Counted from the stretch's first letter, positions 44,491-56,873 are shown. The stretch is DNA of 64,000 nt from Spiroplasma endosymbiont of Danaus chrysippus (GCF_902809815.1 NZ_CADDIL010000001.1:212123-276122); one strand, 5' to 3'. Made by a program: numbers and translations. The notes: generated from the sequence alone by a model not told the origin.

Positions 44491-45588
44491 CTAAACATTA
44501 AAAAGGAAATGACAAATATCACCATCTTCAACTATATAATTTTTACCTTCAACTCTTATTTTTCCCTTTTCCTGAACATTTTTTTCACTACCCAATAATT
44601 CTATATCTTGATAATTATAAACTTTAAGTCTAATAAAACCTTTCATGAAATCTGTATGAATGATACCAGCACACTCTGGTGCTTTCATTCCTTTAATAAA
44701 AGTTCAAGCATGAACTTCTTTGGGTCCAACAGTAAAATAAGTACCTAAATTTAATAGTTTATAAGTTGCTAATACAATTTGATCAATTCCTGATTCAAAA
44801 ATATTTAACTCTTTAAACATTTCTTTTTTTTCTTCTGCTTCTAATTCAGAAAGTTCACATTCTGTCTTAGCACAAACAACAATTACAGTAATATTTTTTT
44901 TGCTCATATATTGTTGTAATTGTTCAACATATTTATTGGTTTTAGTTATTAAATCTTTTTCATTAATATTAGCAATAACAATTATTGGTTTAGCAGTTAA
45001 AAAATTATAAGGTTTAATCATTAGTAATTCTTCTGAACTTAACTTTTGATTACGAATAGCAACACCATTGTTTAATTCATTATTTATTTTTTCTAATAAA
45101 GCTACCTCAGCAATACCTTGTTTATCTCTAGTTATTTGCGATTTTTTACGAACTTTTTCTTTTCGTTTACTTATTACTTCTTGATCAGCTAAGATTAATT
45201 CCAATTCAATAATTTCAAAATCATTAATTGGATCAATTTTATTTTCAACATGACTAACATTAATATCATCAAAACAACGAATAACTTCGCATATTGCATC
45301 AACTGTTCTAATATTAGCAAGAAATTGATTACCTAATCCTTCACCTTTACTAGCATCTTTGACAAGTCCGGCAATATCATGTAATTCTAAAATTGTTGGT
45401 ACAACTTTTTGTGGATTAAAGATTTTTATTAAATTTAAAATTCTTGAATCATTGACTGGAACGCTACCAATATTTGGTTTTATAGTAGCGAAAGGATAAT
45501 TTTCAATTAATACTTGTGAATTGGTAATGGCTTTAAATAATGTTGATTTACCTACATTAGGTAAACCAACGATACCGGCAGTTAACAT
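44491..45588 (-). CDS. ychF: Redox-regulated ATPase YchF (OBG family)
   Basis: 365 aa, OBG-family P-loop protein that preferentially uses ATP and associates with ribosomes. GLPNVGKSTLFKAIT is the P-loop. HDIAGLVKDASKGEGLGNQF carries switch II, and IANINEKD stands in place of the GTPase NKxD specificity motif, as in YchF. The C-terminal TGS domain (ECAGIIHTDFMKGFIR, VEDGDICHFLFNV) is complete. A single TGA Trp splits it at 44689-44703 in the standard code. Confidence 0.95.
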
Positions 45589-45671
45589 ATAATATACACC
45601 TGTTTCTTTTACTTATATGATTACATCGTATCATAATAAATTATAAAGAAAAATATAAAATTAATTATCAA

Positions 45672-48600
45672 TTAAGAAAAATTTAATTTTGAAGTTGATT
45701 TGGATGGTAATGGTACAGTATTTACTAAATTATTAGATTCATTAATAGTATTACCAGCAAGTTCTTCATCATCGCTTTCATCATCAAAAGGATTTGTACT
45801 AACTGGTTTAGGAGTAATCTGACCAGAACAAATGCCACTATCACTAGATGCTGTTCTAATAAGACAATGATTAAATTCTTGACGAGATGATTCAGTACTG
45901 CTTTCTAAATCACTATACTGTGGAAAACTATAACTATTAAGTTTTCTTAATATTTTATCGATATCAATAATAGAATAATCATTTTCTTCAAATTCAGAAG
46001 AAAGTGAACTTATCGCACTATCAGTACTATTTGAACGTGATAATTTAGGTTTTTTTTCAATTATTCATTCATCTCAAGGCTCAGATGTTGGTAATAGTTC
46101 TGGTATACTTTGTCTTTGATAAGGTACGCTTATTTCATCTATTGATGTTTTATTATCATTTAAATTTGCAATTAAAGTTCCAAAATTTTTTGTATTATTT
46201 TCTTTAACTGTCTTAATAGCTATTTTTGTTTTTTTTCATGTTCAAGATATTTTATTTATTATTTTCTGTCATCAACTAAGTTTTTTAAATTTTGTTTTTG
46301 ATAATTCTACTAAAGATTTTTTACAATTTTCAATGTCAATATCTTTAATATTATTAATTTTATTTAAAGATACTGTTTTATAATGATCAAAATTATTATA
46401 ACCACTATATATTTTTAACTTATTTTTAATAATTTGATAGTTTTTATCTCAATACAAATATTTTTTCATATCTGAAGGTGTATCTTCGGTAACTCGATCA
46501 TAATATCTAATAAAAGTTATATAATCATTATAAAACAATGAATTTTCTACTTTTTGGGCACTTAATTTAAAAATTTTATCTTTAATATTAACTAATTGTT
46601 CATTAAGTTGTTCAATATCTAATTTTACTTTTGCTATTACTCGTTGATTTTGAAATTGAACATTTAAATTTGTATGATTACTTAATGTTTCCCATTCTTG
46701 TTTTTTAGTTTGTAAAAGATTAAGAATACTATTGTGTAAGTCATGTAAATCATTAGCTACGGTTCTGATCTTACTATTAACTACTACTACTGAATTTCTT
46801 ATCTTGCTAACCTCTTCTTTTATGGCTGCTAATCTTTTTTTTGCAATTGAACTATCTCTATTAATTTTAAAATTAATTGCAGATGTTTGTTTCTTATAAT
46901 TACCTAAAAAATTTGAATGATAACTAATATCAAATATAACACTTGTTTTATTTACACTTTCTTTTAAACTTTTAATTTTTTCTTTACTATTTTCAGTAAA
47001 ATCAAATGTTAAAATATTATTACTAATAACATATCTTAAATCTTCATTATTTCTTAAACGTTCTAAATGTGTCTCTTCTATTAACTGCTTATCATTCATT
47101 ATTTCTTTATCAATAATCTCTAATAATTTTTCTTTAATTTTTTGCAAATTAATTTCTCATTCTCAATCATTAAAAGAATTTTGGTTATTAACTTTTACAA
47201 AACCCAAAATTGGATCATTAATTTTTTTAAGTTTTTCCAGTAATAATAATATATATTCTGGTATTATTTTATCTTTTCAAGTTATATAATCATTTATTAA
47301 TGTTTGTGAACCAATGATTTCCTCTTGACTTGGGAAGTTTAGATTTTCTTTAGTAAAAGTAAAATTAAATGATTTACAATTAATAATTGTAATATCTCTT
47401 ATTTTATAGTCTCATGTTTTTTTTGAATTTAAATATTGAATAATAACAGTAAAATTATCTCTATTTTTTTGTAAAACCTTAAAATAGACTAATTCATTTT
47501 CTTTAATACCATCAATATTAACCAAACTATTAACTGCAATAATATCATTAACTTCTCATTTACCTAAATTTATTTTTGCTCTTTCTTCTGAAATTTGAAA
47601 TGCATCAGATAATTCTTTTTGAAAACCTTCTGATAGTTTCTGATTTGTTTTTAATATATTATTAGCTTTCATAAGTTTTAATTTTGCTATATTATGACTA
47701 TCATTGTATTTAAGAATATTAGTTTGTAATATTTGTTCTTCTAATAAAAAGTGTTCTTCTAAACTAAATTTAGGTAAAATTTCTTGTTTTTCACTAGGAA
47801 AATAAACATTTACTAATTCATTAATTAATGTAGTAAAATCATACGATTTTAAAAATTTAACCCTTAAATCTTCTAATTCTTGTTTATATATTTTAAATTC
47901 TTTACTATTTTTTACAGACTTTGATAATTTTATTTCTAAATCATTGGTTAATCATACAAATTGTGAAAAAGATCCTTCATAATTTGAAAAGTTTAATAGA
48001 GAAAGATAAACTTTTGCCATATGTTCTTCATCAATAATAATTTCTTGCCCTAAAAGTTTATTCATTTCTATTTTTTTAAAGTTATCTAAAAGATTTAATA
48101 ATTTAGAAACAATATAGACTGGTCTACTCTGAAATTCAATTGGTAATAACTTATATATTTCAACAAACTCAGAAAAATTATCATTTAATAAATTATCAAT
48201 TTCAGCAATTGAATCAATAGGAGGAGAAATGTTATCTGGATTTTTACTTTTTACATATCTCTCAATATTTTGCATTGAAAGAAGTGAAAATGAATTATGT
48301 ACCCGACAAAAAACATCACTTGCTATTAAATATTCTTTACTTTTTAAAAATAAACTCTTTTGTAAATAACTTAACATTTGTAAATTATTAACTAATTTCA
48401 TATCTATAAGTAAACTATTAAGTGTTTTTTGTTTATGTTCTTCATTTTTAAATAAAATATCTTCGATTTTTTTAGTTACATTTTCTAATTCTTTTTTATC
48501 TTTTTTAATACCTGCTAAACGTTCTGTATCAGATAATTCTTTTTTATTTTTTCAATCAACAATATTTTTTTCTCATTGTTGCTGTGTTTGTAATAAAGCA

Positions 48601-49697
48601 TGAACTGTTCTTTTATCTTCATCACTTAATTTAATAAATTCTTCTATTACATTATCTATTTTTTTAATTTCGAAATCTAATTGAGAAAAAAAAGATAATT
48701 CCTTTTTTCCTTCTTGCATAGACATTAATTTCATTGAAATCATTGAAAGATTACCACAATGTAAATTAAATAATAAACTTACTTTATTTTTTCTTTTAGC
48801 TTTAATTTGGAATTCAGAAGAAGAAAAGTTTCCGCTTCAGGTATTATTATCAACTTTATATGCAAGATTTAATTGTACTTTCAAAATATTATCATCTTCA
48901 TCTTCATTATTTTCAATAACTTCTAACTTAATTTTAAATTTTGTTAACTCTTCTTTAGTAAAATTTAAACCAGTTTTAATATTTAACTTATGTAATAATT
49001 CACTTTGTAAAATTACATCATTAATGTCTAAAATTTTCTTATCTTCTGATTCTTGATAATAAACAAAAAGATCTATAGCCTCAGGTATTTGATTGATTGC
49101 TTCAATAAATAAAGTTACTCTTTCTTTCATTGTTAATAATCTAGCGGTGTCTAATTGTCAATCTTCTCCAATTCTTGCTAATGCTTGTTGAATAAGTGAA
49201 ACATTTTCATCTATTGGTAATTTTCCTCTATTATTTTTTAATAAAATATCTCTAACTCTTGCTTTTAAGAAAAATAATTTTATATCATTAAAGTTATAAG
49301 TGGCTTCTTCAGAAACATAAAATTTACTTTTTTCAAAACAAACTTTACCATCAAAAGCACCATCATATTTTCTTAAATTACCTTCTGAATTTAATAAATA
49401 AATTTCTTCTACATCAAGGAAGCGAGATGTTACTCCAAATCAACGTTCACTTATTCATTTAGTACAATTGTTAAGACGTGATCTGTTATCATTAACATTG
49501 CGATACTTAATATCTAATTCTGCTCCAGTAAAAGCAGGAATTAATACTTTTTCTCCTTCCAATGTTTCACCAAATACGACAAATCTTGTACCTTGCGAAG
49601 CATTCTCTGTCTTAAAAATTAATGTTTTATTATTATTAAAAAAAATTATTAATTGTTGACCTTTTGTTATGTTGTTAAAATTAAATGTGTTTGGCAT
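45672..49697 (-). CDS. Giant protein of unknown function (1341 aa)
   Basis: An uninterrupted 4-kb frame with many TGA Trp; I recognise no domain. The start MPNTFNFNNITKGQQ follows GGGAGG. No signal peptide or membrane segment is seen. Residues about 1-130 look beta-rich. From about 200 to 1150 the protein is mostly charged helix with probable coiled coils (DKKELENVTKKIEDILFKNE; KLKLMKANNILKTNQKL). The last 190 residues are low-complexity, rich in Ser, Asp, Glu and Pro (SKPKLSRSNSTDSAISSLSS-like), probably disordered. Its size and isolation suggest a cytoskeletal, adhesion-related or host-directed role, but nothing proves it. It ends 83 nt before ychF. Confidence 0.75.
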
Positions 49698-49785
49698 TAT
49701 TTTCCTCCCTATTTTTTGTTTTTTATTAAATTTAATATTAATATAATAATTTCATTATTGTTATTTCAAATATTTAAAACAAAAA

Positions 49786-49817
49786 ATACCAACTTGAACT
49801 GAAAATCAAGGTGGTAT
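49786..49817 (-). terminator. Strong terminator of the 49995 gene
   Basis: ATACCAxCTTGA...TCAAGxTGGTAT stem of 11 pairs; on the minus strand it is followed by TTTTTTG. It separates the repeat-protein gene from the giant gene, which therefore has its own promoter between 49698 and 49785. Confidence 0.8.
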
Positions 49818-49994
49818 GTTATAACCTTTTAAAATTAAATAATATTAAAAGAAATTAACTTTTAATATTTAGGATTATACATATTTTTAAAAAAAATACA
49901 ATTAAAAACTATTTCAATATCTTTAATATTTAATTTAATTACTAATTTTAGTATAATTAGTTTTTTTAATTTATTTATATTACTGCTATTACAA

Positions 49995-50627
49995 TTAAAT
50001 AGCAGTAAATGATCTCACTAATTCAGAAGTAGATAAACTGGTATCTAAGCATATACCACTATCGATAATATCTTGTTTAGAAAATGCTTTTTGACTATTG
50101 GAAATAAATATAGTTTCTTCTTTATTTAAACCGCTATTTTCTGCAATCATTATTTTACTTTCATTTTCAATATCTTCTTCATCAGTATCTTCTCATTTAT
50201 CAATAAGAAAATAACGTGGAGGAAGTTCATCTAATATTTCATGTATACTATTTAAATCTTCTGCCTTTTTAAGTAACTTAGCAATTTCAATAACTTTAGT
50301 AGTTTCATCATTTATATTCATTTTTTCATTAAACAAATCAGTTAAATCCAATACATTGTCTTCAGAAATTTGTTCTTTTTCTAATCAATTATTAATTTTT
50401 TGATTAAATAATTTAGTTAAAATTACTGCATCTTCCTCAGAAATATTAAACTTTTTTAATCAATTATTATTTTTTTCATTAAATAACTCGGTTAAAATTG
50501 CTACATCTTCTTCAAAAATTTTTCTTTCTTTAAACAAAGAATTAATCATTTTTACTCAATCAATTTCATCTTTATATTTTCTAAAAATAATACTTTTAAA
50601 TAACGTATTCTTATCTTTTTCTGGCAT
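49995..50627 (-). CDS. Acidic protein with three internal repeats
   Basis: 210 aa, not recognised. Residues about 30-115 hold three copies of a roughly 30-aa unit: 'INSLFKERKIFEEDVAILTE', 'LFNEKNNNWLKKFNISEEDA', then 'LFNQKINNWLEKEQISEDNV', each ending in a D-L/I-T-x-L-F helix. The second half is acidic and ends with DIIDSGICLDTSLSTSELV. No membrane segment. Ser/Asp-rich ends resemble the C-terminus of the neighbouring giant protein (DSGICSG versus DSGICLD), so the two may belong together. TGA Trp occurs inside the repeats. Confidence 0.65.
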
Positions 50628-50767
50628 ATTTAATTTTCCTTTCAATGTTAAAATAAATTATTTTAAATAACATTATAACATCAAATATAATGATAAAAAC
50701 TTTTACAATAGTATATAATTATAAATAAGTAAGGCTTAAAAATAAATATAACTTTTAGGAGGAAAAT

Positions 50768-50935
50768 ATGGAAAAGAAACTTTTAACTTATGGTCATGAT
50801 ATATCAAAAAAGTTATTAATCATACTAGGTATAAGTAAAATTGCAATTGGTTTGTCTATCTTATTTCTTTTTATTACAAACTTAATTATCTATACTAATT
50901 CAGGATTAATATTTCCTTTTAGAGAAATATCATAA
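50768..50935 (+). CDS. Small single-helix membrane protein
   Basis: 55 aa. ATG after AGGAGG. A polar, basic N-terminus (MEKKLLTYGHDISKK) leads into one long hydrophobic stretch (LLIILGISKIAIGLSILFLF to LIIY). Unknown function. Plus-strand island among minus-strand genes, ended by the hairpin at 50955-50992. Confidence 0.55.
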   Translation: MEKKLLTYGHDISKKLLIILGISKIAIGLSILFLFITNLIIYTNSGLIFPFREIS

Positions 50936-50954
50936 AATAAATTTACAAGATAAA

Positions 50955-50992
50955 AAATGAGTATAAATGTTTTAAAACATTTATACTCATTT
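50955..50992. terminator. Bidirectional terminator
   Basis: AAATGAGTATAAATGTTTTAAAACATTTATACTCATTT, a nearly perfect 38-nt inverted repeat between the convergent small membrane protein and parB. Confidence 0.85.
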
Positions 50993-50997
50993 TAAAT

Positions 50998-51885
50998 TTA
51001 TATTAATTTTAAAAATTCTAAAATTCGATTTAATTCTTTGTGATTACTATAATTGATGATTAGTTGTTTTTTATTGATTTTTACTTTAGTATCTAAAGTT
51101 CTTGATAAAGTATTTTCTAATGCTACTAAATGAAGATCTGACTTTTTATTAACATTTTGTTTTTGATTTAAACTTAATTGTTGCATCTTAATAACATCTT
51201 CAACCTTACGAACACTCCATTGTTCACTATATGCCCTTTTAGCAATAGTTACCATTAAATTAAGATTAGTGCCTAAACTTAATAATGGTTTAACATGACC
51301 CATTGTTAATTCATTGCGTTGAAGCATTTGTAAAATCTCTACTGGCAATTGCAAAATTCGTAAAGTATTAGCAATGTGACTACGTGATTTATTAACTTTT
51401 TGTGAGAGTTGTTCTTGAGTTCATTTCATTTTACTAATTAAAGTTTGATATGCCTGTGCTTCTTCAAAAGCATTCAAATCAACACGTTGAATATTTTCAA
51501 TCAAAGCAAATTCCATTAATTGTTGATCTGTTACTTCAATAGTTACTGCAGAAATCTCTGTTAGACCTGCTAATTTTGCAGCTTTAGTTCTACGCTCACC
51601 AGCAACTAATTGAAAAACACCATCTGTTATCGTTTTTTTAACAATAATTGGTTGAATTAAACCATGAATTTTAATTGAATCACTTAGTTCTTTAATTTCT
51701 TGTTCATTAAATACTACACGCGGTTGATATGGATTAGGAATAATTTTAGCAAGAGAAATAGTTTGTGAAAAAGTTTTAGCAATTTCTGGTGAACTTTCAA
51801 TGTTAGTTATCAAATCATTTAAACCTTCACCAAAAATTGATGCTAAGCCTTTAGCAGAAATACGATTTTTTTTATCATTAGACAT
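50998..51885 (-). CDS. parB: Chromosome partitioning protein ParB/Spo0J
   Basis: 295 aa. ParB N-domain: IIPNPYQPRVVFNEQEIKEL, then the CTP-binding GERRTKAAKLAG and FALIENIQRVDLNAFEEAQA. The helix-turn-helix that reads parS follows (QEQLSQKVNKSRSHIANTL with a TGA Trp just before), and a shorter C-terminal dimerisation part. It loads at parS sites near the origin and works with ParA. Its start overlaps the parA end by 8 nt, indicating translational coupling. Confidence 0.94.
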
Positions 51886-52642
51886 TATTTAACACCTCAT
51901 TCACTAAACTTTGATAAGCAATAGCACCACTGCAACGTGGCCGATAACTAAAAATATTTTTACCATGACTTGGTGCTTCACTTAGAGTTACATTTCTTGG
52001 AATATAATTTTTATAAACTTTTTCTCTAAAATTTTTTTGAATTTCTTTGATAACTTCAACAGAAGAAGTTGTTCTAATATTAACCATAGTTAATAAAATT
52101 CCTTCAATTTCTAAATTGGGATTAAATAATTGTTGTACTAAACGAATAGTAGATAATAATTGTACCAAACCACCTAATGCATAAAACTCAGCTTGCAATG
52201 GAATAATAACTGAATTAGCTGAAGCTAAAGCATTACGATTAACTAATCCTAAACTAGGTGGACAGTCAATAATAATAAAATCATATACTTCCTTTACGGG
52301 TTCTAATTTTTCTAATAAAATATTTCTTTTATTACGAGATTGTTCTAATAAAAATATTTCGGCTCCCGCCAAAGAAATGGTTGATGGTAATAAATCTACT
52401 CCTTGACAAACTTCAGTTTTAATTACTTTTTCCAATGGAACATCATGTACTAAAACATCATATATATCTTGTTCAACTTTATCAGCAGCAAAACCCATTG
52501 AAATAGTAGCACTACCTTGTGGATCCAAATCAATAAGTAACACTTTTTTATTTTTTATACCTAAACCTGCAGCAAGATTAGTAGCAGTAGTTGTTTTTCC
52601 AACTCCACCTTTTTGATTAGCAATTGCAATAATTTTGCCCAT
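51878..52642 (-). CDS. parA: Chromosome partitioning ATPase ParA/Soj
   Basis: 254 aa, deviant Walker ATPase. NQKGGVGKTTTATNLAAGL (signature Lys plus P-loop), LLIDLDPQGSATISMG and IIIDCPPSLGLVNRNAL are all intact. It moves or separates ParB-bound origins and can influence DnaA. No TGA codon interrupts it. Directly downstream of rsmG (78 nt) in the classical origin-proximal order. Confidence 0.95.
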   Translation of the reverse strand: MGKIIAIANQKGGVGKTTTATNLAAGLGIKNKKVLLIDLDPQGSATISMGFAADKVEQDIYDVLVHDVPLEKVIKTEVCQGVDLLPSTISLAGAEIFLLEQSRNKRNILLEKLEPVKEVYDFIIIDCPPSLGLVNRNALASANSVIIPLQAEFYALGGLVQLLSTIRLVQQLFNPNLEIEGILLTMVNIRTTSSVEVIKEIQKNFREKVYKNYIPRNVTLSEAPSHGKNIFSYRPRCSGAIAYQSLVNEVLNNV

Positions 52643-52720
52643 AATAATTACCTTTCTAAATTAATAGACTAATATTTTATCCTACTAATTAAGTTTAACA
52701 CTAATTTTAATTAATATTAT

Positions 52721-53416
52721 TTACAAAGGTTTACTTTTAATTTGTTGATAAGGTCTTGGATATTTTAAAGCACATAATTTATATTTTTGAAAATGAAGGA
52801 TTGTTCTTTGACCATAGTTGTTTGGTAATTGAACAGTAAATTGATTAATTAACTTTGCACCCATTGTGTTAATACTATTTTGTGCCAACGCAAGTTCTTC
52901 TTCAACTTTAAGACCCTTATAAGCAATAAATAATCCTTCAACTTTAACTAATCCTAAACATAATTCACTTAAAATATTTAGCGGTGCTAATGCTCTTGCT
53001 GTTACAATATCAAATGTTTCACGATATTGATGAGCAAATGTTTCTGCTCTTTGATTAATTATATAAACGTTTTCTAAGTTTAGTTCAGTAATTACTGTTT
53101 TTAGAAATTGACATTTCTTTGTATTTGATTCAATAATAGTTAATTGTAATTTGGGAAAACAAATTTTTAAAATTATTCCTGGTATACCAGCACCACTACC
53201 AACATCACAAATATTTTGATCCTCCAAAATGATATTATTACTAATTAAAAGAGAATCATAGAAATGTTTATAATAAACTTCCATTTCTTCAATGATCGTT
53301 GTTAAGTTATATTTTTTATTTTCAGCAATTAAAATTTTATAATACTGACTTAATTGTTGTTCCATTATTGGGGTTAAAGTTAAATTAGTTAAACCTATAG
53401 CTCAATTTTTATTCAT
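52721..53416 (-). CDS. rsmG: 16S rRNA m7G527 methyltransferase
   Basis: 231-aa SAM-dependent methyltransferase (GidB) that modifies G527 of 16S rRNA. NVCDVGSGAGIPGIILKI is the SAM loop; TARALAPLNILSELCLGLV and the preceding YNLTTI are typical. I extend the start to ATG 53416 (MNKNWAIGLTNL), upstream of the internal Met at 53365, because the added residues include a TGA Trp and fit the family N-terminus. Upstream to 53736 (320 bp) there is no gene, only AT-rich DNA and the leader module at 53646. Confidence 0.93.
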
Positions 53417-53645
53417 TGCTTACTCCTAAATCAATCATTTAATAAAATACTTTATTTAAAGTAGACTATAAATATAATGCTTTAAATAATTAAATTATAT
53501 TTAATTATAATGTTTTTTTAGTATATGTTTGAAATTTTATCACATAACTACTATCCTTCAAAATTAAATATTACTAAAAATAATTTAAAACCTTTAAAAT
53601 ATCATTTTCGTTGTATTTTCTTTAAACTCAAATATAATTAACACA

Positions 53646-53715
53646 TATAATAATAATTATTAAAAAATTATAAAAGTTTTTTAACTCATTGCTTAATTTA
53701 AAGTAAATGAGTTTT
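53646..53715 (+). promoter_or_regulatory. Orphan copy of the promoter-palindrome-hairpin leader
   Basis: TATAAT (53646-53651), a degenerate palindrome (taaaaaattataaaagtttt) and the hairpin aactcatt...aatgagtttttat (53683-53715), closely matching 5544-5606. IS copy E begins 22 nt further on, so the gene it served has been displaced. Confidence 0.45.
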
Positions 53716-53736
53716 TATGTTTTAATTTATATCATT

Positions 53737-54868
53737 GGTGGTTAGCCCTAAATACTGGACCACTTTTGGATAGACAGTTTTAAATTTTTATTTGTGAAAT
53801 TGGTGGTTTTAGAAATTTAGAATGTATTCTTTCGTAATTATAAAACATAATATATTGGTTTACATCATTTATAGCTTCATTGAGAGAAAAATATTGATTT
53901 GAACCTTTAGGTAGTCATTCTTGAGATAAATGAGAAAATCAGTTTTCAGATATTACATTGCCACCAATATCATAAGGTTGTTTTTTGCTTAAAATTATTT
54001 GCTTATCAGCAGCTCAATTTGTGATGTCTTGACAATAAAATTCGTTGGCGTTATCTGAGTGTAAAATAACGTTTTTTACTTGGTTTCAAGAGAATTGTTG
54101 ATTTATTTTTTCAAGTGCAGGAAGGATTAAATCTTGATAGGATTTGTTTGAACATGTATTATAGCTTACAATATTATTTGAATAAAAATCAATAATTACA
54201 AAAAGATATAATCAACCTTCTTTAGTATTTATTTGTTTAGTGTCCATTGATCAAATTTGATTTGAAGAGGTTGTACTTTTATAATCTTTGTTTACTTTAT
54301 CCATTGTAGGTATTCACTTATTTGGATTTTTTTTGTTTTTAGGATAGTTATTTTTAGTTTGTTTTAATCCTTGAAGATTGTGATCTTTCATAATTTTTCG
54401 CATTTGTTTTGTTGATAATTCTAGATTTAAAATAATATGTTTGTATTGTTTTAATCATTCTTTAAATGCTGAAAAAATTCGTAAATAGCCATAAATTTGT
54501 CCTTTTCTTGTAAAATGAAATTCAAGTAAAAGTTGGCATAATTCTTGATATTTATGTGTACAATTACTAATTTGATTTTTTTCTTTTTTAATAGGGTTTT
54601 GTTTGTTTTTTACAAAATAATATGTTGATCGGTTTAGTTGAAGATGTTGGCAAAGATATCTAATTGAATATTGGTTTTTGCTATCATCAATAATTTGAAT
54701 TTTTTGTTTGATATTTAACTTGTTAATTACTAATGCTATTTGTTTAATTTTATCCATTATTAAAAATCCTTTCATGTCAAAATTAGTGTTAATTGTATAA
54801 CACAATTGTTTTTCGAATACATTCAAGTTTTTTTTAAATTAATGGTCTAGTAAAAAGGGCTAAGTAGC
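53737..54868 (-). mobile_element. IS3-family insertion sequence, copy E
   Basis: 1132 bp, three AAGTAGC units in total at its transposase-start end (54862-54882). It lies between the orphan leader and the 3' part of an IS256 element. Opposite orientation to copy D, so D and E are inverted repeats around the housekeeping block. Confidence 0.85.
53780..54757 (-). CDS. IS3-family transposase (copy E)
   Basis: 325 aa from ATG 54757, intact catalytic residues, sharing the 'gaaggatt' variant with D and F. Confidence 0.87.
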
Positions 54869-54882
54869 AAGTAGCAAGTAGC

Positions 54883-55596
54883 TATTAACAAATCAGTTTA
54901 TATAGCTTTAGGAGTTGATTTAGAAGGTAAAAAAGATGTTTTAGGTTTATGAATTAGTGAAAATGAAGGTACTAAATTCTGATTAAATAATTTTACAGAA
55001 ATGAAAAATCGAGGCTTAAATGATATTCTTATTGCTTGTAGTGATAATTTAACAGGCATGTCAGAGGCAATACAATCAGTTTATCCTAAAACTGAACATC
55101 AATTATGCATAGTTCATCAAATTAGAAATAGCTTAAAATATGTTTCATACAAACATCGAAAGTCTCTAGTTATCGATTTAAAGCCAATTTATACAGCATG
55201 TAGTGAAGAACAAGCAATGCAAGCTTTAGAATCATTTGAAAGTAAATGAAATAAACAATATCCACAAATTGCTAAATCTTGATATAAAAATTGAGAAAAT
55301 TTAATGGTTTTTATTAGTTATCCAGCAGAAATTAAAAGGGTAATTTATACTACAAATGCTATTGAATCTGTTAATAGCCAATTACGAAAAGTTATTAGAA
55401 ATAAAAAAGTTTTTCCTAATGATATGGCAGTTTTTAAAATTTTTTACTTAGCAATTGAAAATATCACAAAAAAATGAACATTGCCTATTCAAAATTGAAA
55501 TACAGCAATTGCTCATTTTATGATAAAATTTGAAGACAGAATTAATCTGAACTAGTACTTTGTAAAACAAAGAAACACAGATTACTAAAAAGCCTC
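54883..55596 (+). mobile_element. IS256-family remnant (3' part), cut by IS3 copy E
   Basis: Begins abruptly at codon ~189 of the IS256 transposase ([11 protein letters not shown]) and runs to the right terminal repeat (acacagattactaaaaagcctc). D243 and E350 are present but the first catalytic Asp and the left end are missing, so it is dead. The transposase stop is at 55553-55555. Together with 29451-29821 it could represent one split element lacking about 95 codons. Confidence 0.88.
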
Positions 55597-55624
55597 AATA
55601 AATGCTTTAATCTAATTTACATTA

Positions 55625-55819
55625 CTATACATTTATTTTTTTAGATTTAAAACTTATTACTTCATCATCATTAATTTTTTGATAGTTAATATTAGAAATT
55701 TTATTAATTATTTTTTTCTCATTATTTTTAAATGCTTTTCTTTTTTTTAATATTTTTTCTAAACTGTCATTGTTCTGTTCAATCAATTTCTCAAAACTGT
55801 CATTTAAGTTTTTTACCAT
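55625..55819 (-). CDS. Small charged helical protein
   Basis: 64 aa (MVKNLNDSFEKLIEQNNDSLEKILKKRKAF...). Two near-repeats 'NDSFEKLIEQ' and 'NDSLEKILKK' suggest a short coiled coil. AAAGGGG lies 10-11 nt upstream of the ATG. It sits alone between an IS remnant and the second ABC operon. Unknown; could be a remnant. Confidence 0.4.
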   Translation of the reverse strand: MVKNLNDSFEKLIEQNNDSLEKILKKRKAFKNNEKKIINKISNINYQKINDDEVISFKSKKINV

Positions 55820-55958
55820 AATTTAAAATTCCCCTTTTTCATTGCTTAATAAATTTATTATACAAAATAAAAATAAAAACTGAATTTATTAAAAAACATT
55901 TAAAACATTATATTTATTAAACTTGATAAAGGTTTTAAAATATTGCTAGCATATAATT

Positions 55959-56873
55959 TTATTGTCATTTTCTACCTGCTTTAACATAAGGTTGCGCTCA
56001 ACTTTTTACCAATTCTGTATTAGGACGAAAAATCATTAATGATACTAATGCTATTAAATATGGAAACATTCCTCATAATCAACTTGGAATATTATTACTA
56101 ATAACTATAAATGTTTGTGAAGCATTAATATACTGATATAAAAAAGAAAAAATAAAACAAATAATAGAAGTTAAAAAAAATCTACTGTGTGCTATCATTC
56201 ATAAAGCAATTGCTAAAAATCCAATACCAGCAAAATTATTACTATAAATAAAAGTACTTGGAAGTACATAAACAAATAAAGCACCTGAAAAACAAGCTAA
56301 AGAACTAGAAAATAACGAAATATAAAATTGAGAACGACGAACATGAATATAATTTAAAGCCACTGCAGTTGGATTCTCACCAATTCCTCTAATGTATAAT
56401 CCAAGCTTAGTTAAAAACAAAATAGCTGCAAAAATATAAATTGCTAAAAAGGTTACCAAAATTGCAATTCAAGAAAATTGATAAATATAAATACTTGCTA
56501 ATGAATAATTTATTTCTCCAGTAAATGTTAATGGTAAAATTACTGCTAATCCATAACCAAAGTAATTAATAACCATTGATACTAAAAATTGATTTGTTCT
56601 AAACAATAAGGTTGCTAAACTATGAATTAAACCAAATACAATTCCGATGATAATAGTCATAAAAAATGCCAAAATTGCAACTCCAGCACCAAAATTATTT
56701 TTTAATTGTGAAACAATTATACAATATGTAGCAGCACCAGTACACATAATACCATCAAAACCAAAATTAACAATTCCTGCTCTAGTATTTAAAATTCCAC
56801 CTGTACATAACAATAATAATGGACAAGCAAATAATAATGTATTAACTAAAATTGTTGAAAATGAGAGTAACAT
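55959..56873 (-). CDS. ABC transporter permease, second operon (subunit 2)
   Basis: 304 aa, same class as the permease at 22887. Preserved are LLCTGGILNTRAGIVNFGFDGIM, NQFLVSMVINYFGYGLAVI and LGLYIRGIGENPTAVALNYI (coupling region). The TGA-coded Trp codons cluster near the C-terminus (SWLWGMFPYL). It is the last gene of the second operon. The intact transport motifs suggest it still folds into a channel. Confidence 0.87.

Noticed and set aside
53015..53030. Possible parS site (tgtttcacgatattga) inside rsmG
   Set aside because: Only the first half matches TGTTTCACGTGAAACA (11 of 16 bases) and the sequence is not palindromic, so it is not convincing.
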